A stretch of DNA of 64,000 bases, taken from contig NC_084587.1 in the NCBI RefSeq assembly GCF_033807715.1, forward strand, positions 16,350,017 through 16,414,016. Direction: 5' to 3'. A model generated the notes under the pieces. It was given only the letters and a program-made list of their open reading frames with translations. It was not told the DNA's origin and made no database searches. A program made the position numbers and the translations under genes. Below, one piece after another: positions 1 to 64,000 of this stretch (position 1 is the first letter of the stretch; each line of letters begins with the position of its first letter). Origin of the DNA: Cololabis saira. Taxonomy: Eukaryota; Chordata; Actinopteri; Beloniformes; Belonidae.

Positions 1-1396
1 AGGGTTATTTAGAGGATTTATTTATTTAGAGGATTTATTTACTGCACATAAATTAAGGAAAAGCAAACATAATTTATTTCAAAGACTGCACTAACTCCCC
101 AACACTATATAGTAACAATATGTGATGGCACATTGTTGGAGGACATTTAGAATTCAGTGTCAAACACTGTGAATTTAGGGCTATCTTTTAATTCTTTATG
201 GGTTTACCAGGGTCGGAGAGCATTTTAACTCAATCATGAAATAAAATAACCATCAACCGGATACTTGTGATATTTGAAATCATGGTAGCGTTAACTCTGA
301 AAGTTATGACATATTTTAGAAATAGTGTTGCTGTTTCAATCAGCATGGGCGTGCTGAGGATAAAAGCCCCAGAAGAAGACCCCTCTGTGAACTGATGGAC
401 AAAAGTCCTGAAAGCTTTCGTCATTAGAGCAATGAAAACTTTACCAAACCCTTGAAAACTGTTGGTGCCTTAAATTTCATGTTGTCACATTTTTGTGGTG
501 CAGTATACAAAAGCGGTTAGTTTAATCCTGTTCAGAATCTCTTAAAGTTAATGTCAGGCAAACCCCTACAGTACATGCTAGGATACGGCTGATATTTTTT
601 ACAGAAGCTTTGTTAAAAACATGTGAAGAGCTTGAGAAATATCAGGTTCTGAAATACGGAGTTAAATCATTAAAAATGTCGTTATTTTTGTGTAAAGGAT
701 TTCTTTAATTGTGTACAGATCAGAAAGTCAGGCTCAAAGGAGCTTTCTGACCTCTCAGCTTAATCATACCTCTAACTTCTAGCTAACTCGAATGAAAGAA
801 GATTAGAAGTTTTACAATTCAGGACACAACAGTTAATATTCTAGTCTTACAAGGGTTTAAAAATGAAGTGTAATTAACTTTATATGGAAAGTCCTGAACT
901 AGAAAGTGACAAATGCTTTTGTCATTTTCAGCATTTGTGATTTGGTTCACAGAAACTCAAGTTTCGTTCCAAAGGCGAGCACACTTCATGTGACCTGGTG
1001 TGTGTATGTTTGGACTGGTTGGTTTCACTCCCTTTTGGCTTTCAGAAGACTAAAAACTTCAAGATTTGCATCAACTGCTCAGACTTTTGCAATCGAAGAG
1101 ATTTATTGTTTTCAGCTTCTGTTTCAAATTTCATATGTGCATAGATTTGTTTATAAAACATAATCCTCAAAGCCTATATTTCAAATAAAGTCTGTTCATA
1201 TGTATGAATATAGGTTACATAGTGAAAATTGGCATAATATTGGGTAATATATCAGTATAATGCACAAGTATAATGTTTTAATTGTGGTAACTCTGGTAGC
1301 TGAAGACTGGTACATTTGGGGAAAGGTGGAAAAATTTAGCAACACATTCACATTTGGAAGAAATTTCAGATGTCCGCTTGTCTACTGCTGTGATGT
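1..1396 (-). other. 3' flank / candidate 3' UTR of tail exon
   Basis: There is no convincing coding sequence. On the minus strand a candidate AATAAA signal is at 1107-1102, about 290 nt after the stop, and others are near 78-73 and within 45-18. Small open frames here do not resemble proteins I know. The remaining ankyrin C-terminal exons, if they exist, would lie beyond position 1. Confidence 0.4.
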
Positions 1397-62320
<60,924 letters not shown>

Positions 62321-63119
62321 CTGGAGAGGAGAGGACAGAAATGAGGAAACTGAAACACAAGCATGATAGCATTTTTCAAAAAACAAACAGACATGGAGAA
62401 TCAGTTTGGAGCGGAGCTCTCCCATTTCCTTTCAGTACTCAAAAATGTGTACCTTATTCTCAAGTTCACTCTTCCTATTTTCTTTTTATGTGGTTTTATG
62501 TTTACATCTGCATTAAAAATAAGCATATATTTTTCATATAAAAAGCTGAAACAGAGAGTGGCTTTATGGAAGCTAGACTGCTTGTCAGTAGTCTGAGTAG
62601 GTCATTCTAAATTTAACTCTGAGGTGTTTCTGCAGCTTCTGAGTGTTCATAACATTAACACTCAGAAGCTGCAGGAACTTCAATCTAACGTCTAACCGTG
62701 CAACAAGTGCAAAATAGATGATGTGCTTTAATATCATAATACCGTCTAATATGTCTAATACTGCTGTCATTAGCTGGATTTCTGTTGATATATTGTAAGC
62801 AATGACACTGAAGTTTCCCACTGAACCAACCAAAATTGTTGACCTTTCTGTAGCCTCTGAATAAAAAAATACAAAATTAAAAAAAGTAAGAGAAGAACTG
62901 CTCTATCCATGTGGTCTTTTCATCTGAGCTGGATGCAAATTCACCCACCCTTCAAGCTTCACCAGTAACCAAAACAGTGCCAGAAAGAGTTTAAAATCCA
63001 AAGATGCATCAGATTTTAAGAAAAATATCGGTTTTTCAAAAGAATTAAAAAGAACAACAAAAATAGCTGCTGTTTTTTTTTATTATTATTTTTTTTAAAA
63101 ACATTTAGGCATCAATCAG
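62321..63119. other. intron upstream of the repeat-1 exon
   Basis: No exon was recognised. The preceding ank2 exon must lie beyond 64000. Only the hairpin at 62630-62674 stands out. Confidence 0.5.
62630..62674. repeat. perfect 18-bp inverted repeat (hairpin)
   Basis: CTGCAGCTTCTGAGTGTT at 62630-62647 is followed, after a 9-nt loop, by its exact reverse complement at 62657-62674. It lies in the intron upstream of the repeat-1 exon. Confidence 0.95.
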
Positions 63120-63497
63120 TAACAAAATTAGAATCAACTTTATTCAGTTTGTGCAAACTAAAGAGGAATTTGATTCGGAAGACTGTGTTGCTCAAGTTTC
63201 AACAAAAAATAAAATACAATAAAATTAAAAAATGAAATAAAATAAAAGCTAACCCCCAACCCCAAAAAATGCACACCATGTACAGCACAGGACCAGTATT
63301 TATAGACGGGAAGACATTAAACAAATATCTGCCATTCTATTAAAAGTTCTATTGAAAGTTCAGCAGAGCGATGACCTGAGGGAGGAAAATGTCTCTGAGA
63401 AGTGCACGGTGCTCTGTAGCGCCTACCAGGTGGGAGAAGTTTGAAAAGTTTGCATGCAGGGTGTGAAAGGTCTGCCGAAATGTTCCTCCATATTTAC

Positions 63498-63529
<32 letters not shown>

Positions 63530-63850
63530 AGCTATGTTGATAGTTACAATAAATGTGGAACAGCAAAAAAGCACTAAACTGTTGTTTCAGGTGGAGAGCA
63601 GTAAATCATCATGAAACTGTAAGTAAAGTACTAAAAACGTTTTCTGAAATAAATGAGTAAATAGTTCAGTGAATAATCAAAATAGTTTTTGCCAAACAAG
63701 ATCTTTATGATCCAGACATATAAAATCATATAAGATAAGATAAGATAAGATAAGATAAGAAATCCTTTAATAGTCCCACAGAGGGGAAATTTCCAGATTA
63801 CAGCAGCAAAGGGGATAGTGCAAAACACACACACAAGAGGCATCAATATC
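63120..63850 (-). mobile_element. fish retroposon-tail-like fragments with poly-C and (GATAA)n
   Basis: aatcaactttattcagtttg, a 31-nt C run (63499-63529), (TAAGA)n at 63731-63760 and aatcctttaatagtcccaca followed by gaggggaaatttcc are typical of common fish retroposon 3' regions, as remembered. No coding capacity. Confidence 0.5.
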
Positions 63851-64000
63851 ACACAATAATAATAAAAACACTATAAACAGTATATACAATAATAATAATA
63901 ATAAGAAGAAGGAGAATAAAAATAAGTAATAAGAAATACTAGTATATAAAAAAATAACAGATGGATATTTACAGATGTTATTTGCATAATTGCACGTTGC

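Overview
The window is vertebrate, almost certainly teleost fish, genomic DNA. It has small GT-AG exons of 99 or 198 nt, AT-rich introns, long (CA)n and (TA)n microsatellites, and abundant hAT, Tc1/mariner and LINE-like fish repeats. I cannot name the species, or say whether this is the ank2a or ank2b copy.

One gene dominates: ankyrin-2 (ankyrin-B), read on the minus strand from right to left. Its 5' end (start codon and N-terminus) lies beyond 64000. Exons from 62320 to 42223 encode all 24 ankyrin repeats. Exons from 42108 to 29984 encode the linker, the ZU5-ZU5-UPA spectrin-binding supermodule and two small acidic exons. One 9.7-kb giant exon (27315-17632) is the fish counterpart of the neuronal exon of 440-kDa ankyrin-B. 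Exons from 16913 to 15731 carry the death domain, and 15644-15434 begins the C-terminal region. I set each splice junction by AG/GT dinucleotides and reading phase, and all phases agree.

Below 15434 is the most unusual part: an 11.86-kb open exon (13253-1397). It has a 3' splice site and the exact phase needed to join the ankyrin exon at 15434. Summing every exon in the window with this tail gives 26,457 nt, exactly 8,819 codons including the stop. The tail holds 13 copies of a 232-244 aa module, mostly in an alternating (dimeric) higher-order repeat, packed with S/T-P sites. It would be a second giant exon lying after the death domain, the position used by giant ankyrins of flies and worms rather than the usual vertebrate position. 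The alternative is a separate gene: the intron between 15434 and 13253 holds a CpG-rich, promoter-like block with ZNF143-, CRE-, CCAAT- and YY1-type motifs.

The introns hold transposons with readable boundaries. These include three hAT-type elements with perfect 8-bp duplications (33012-33537, 46459-47059, 54512-55519), a 2.85-kb DNA transposon with ~310-bp inverted repeats and a decayed ORF (33546-36397), Tc1-like remnants, and one repeat family present in at least five introns. No tRNA, rRNA, CRISPR or second unambiguous protein gene was seen.
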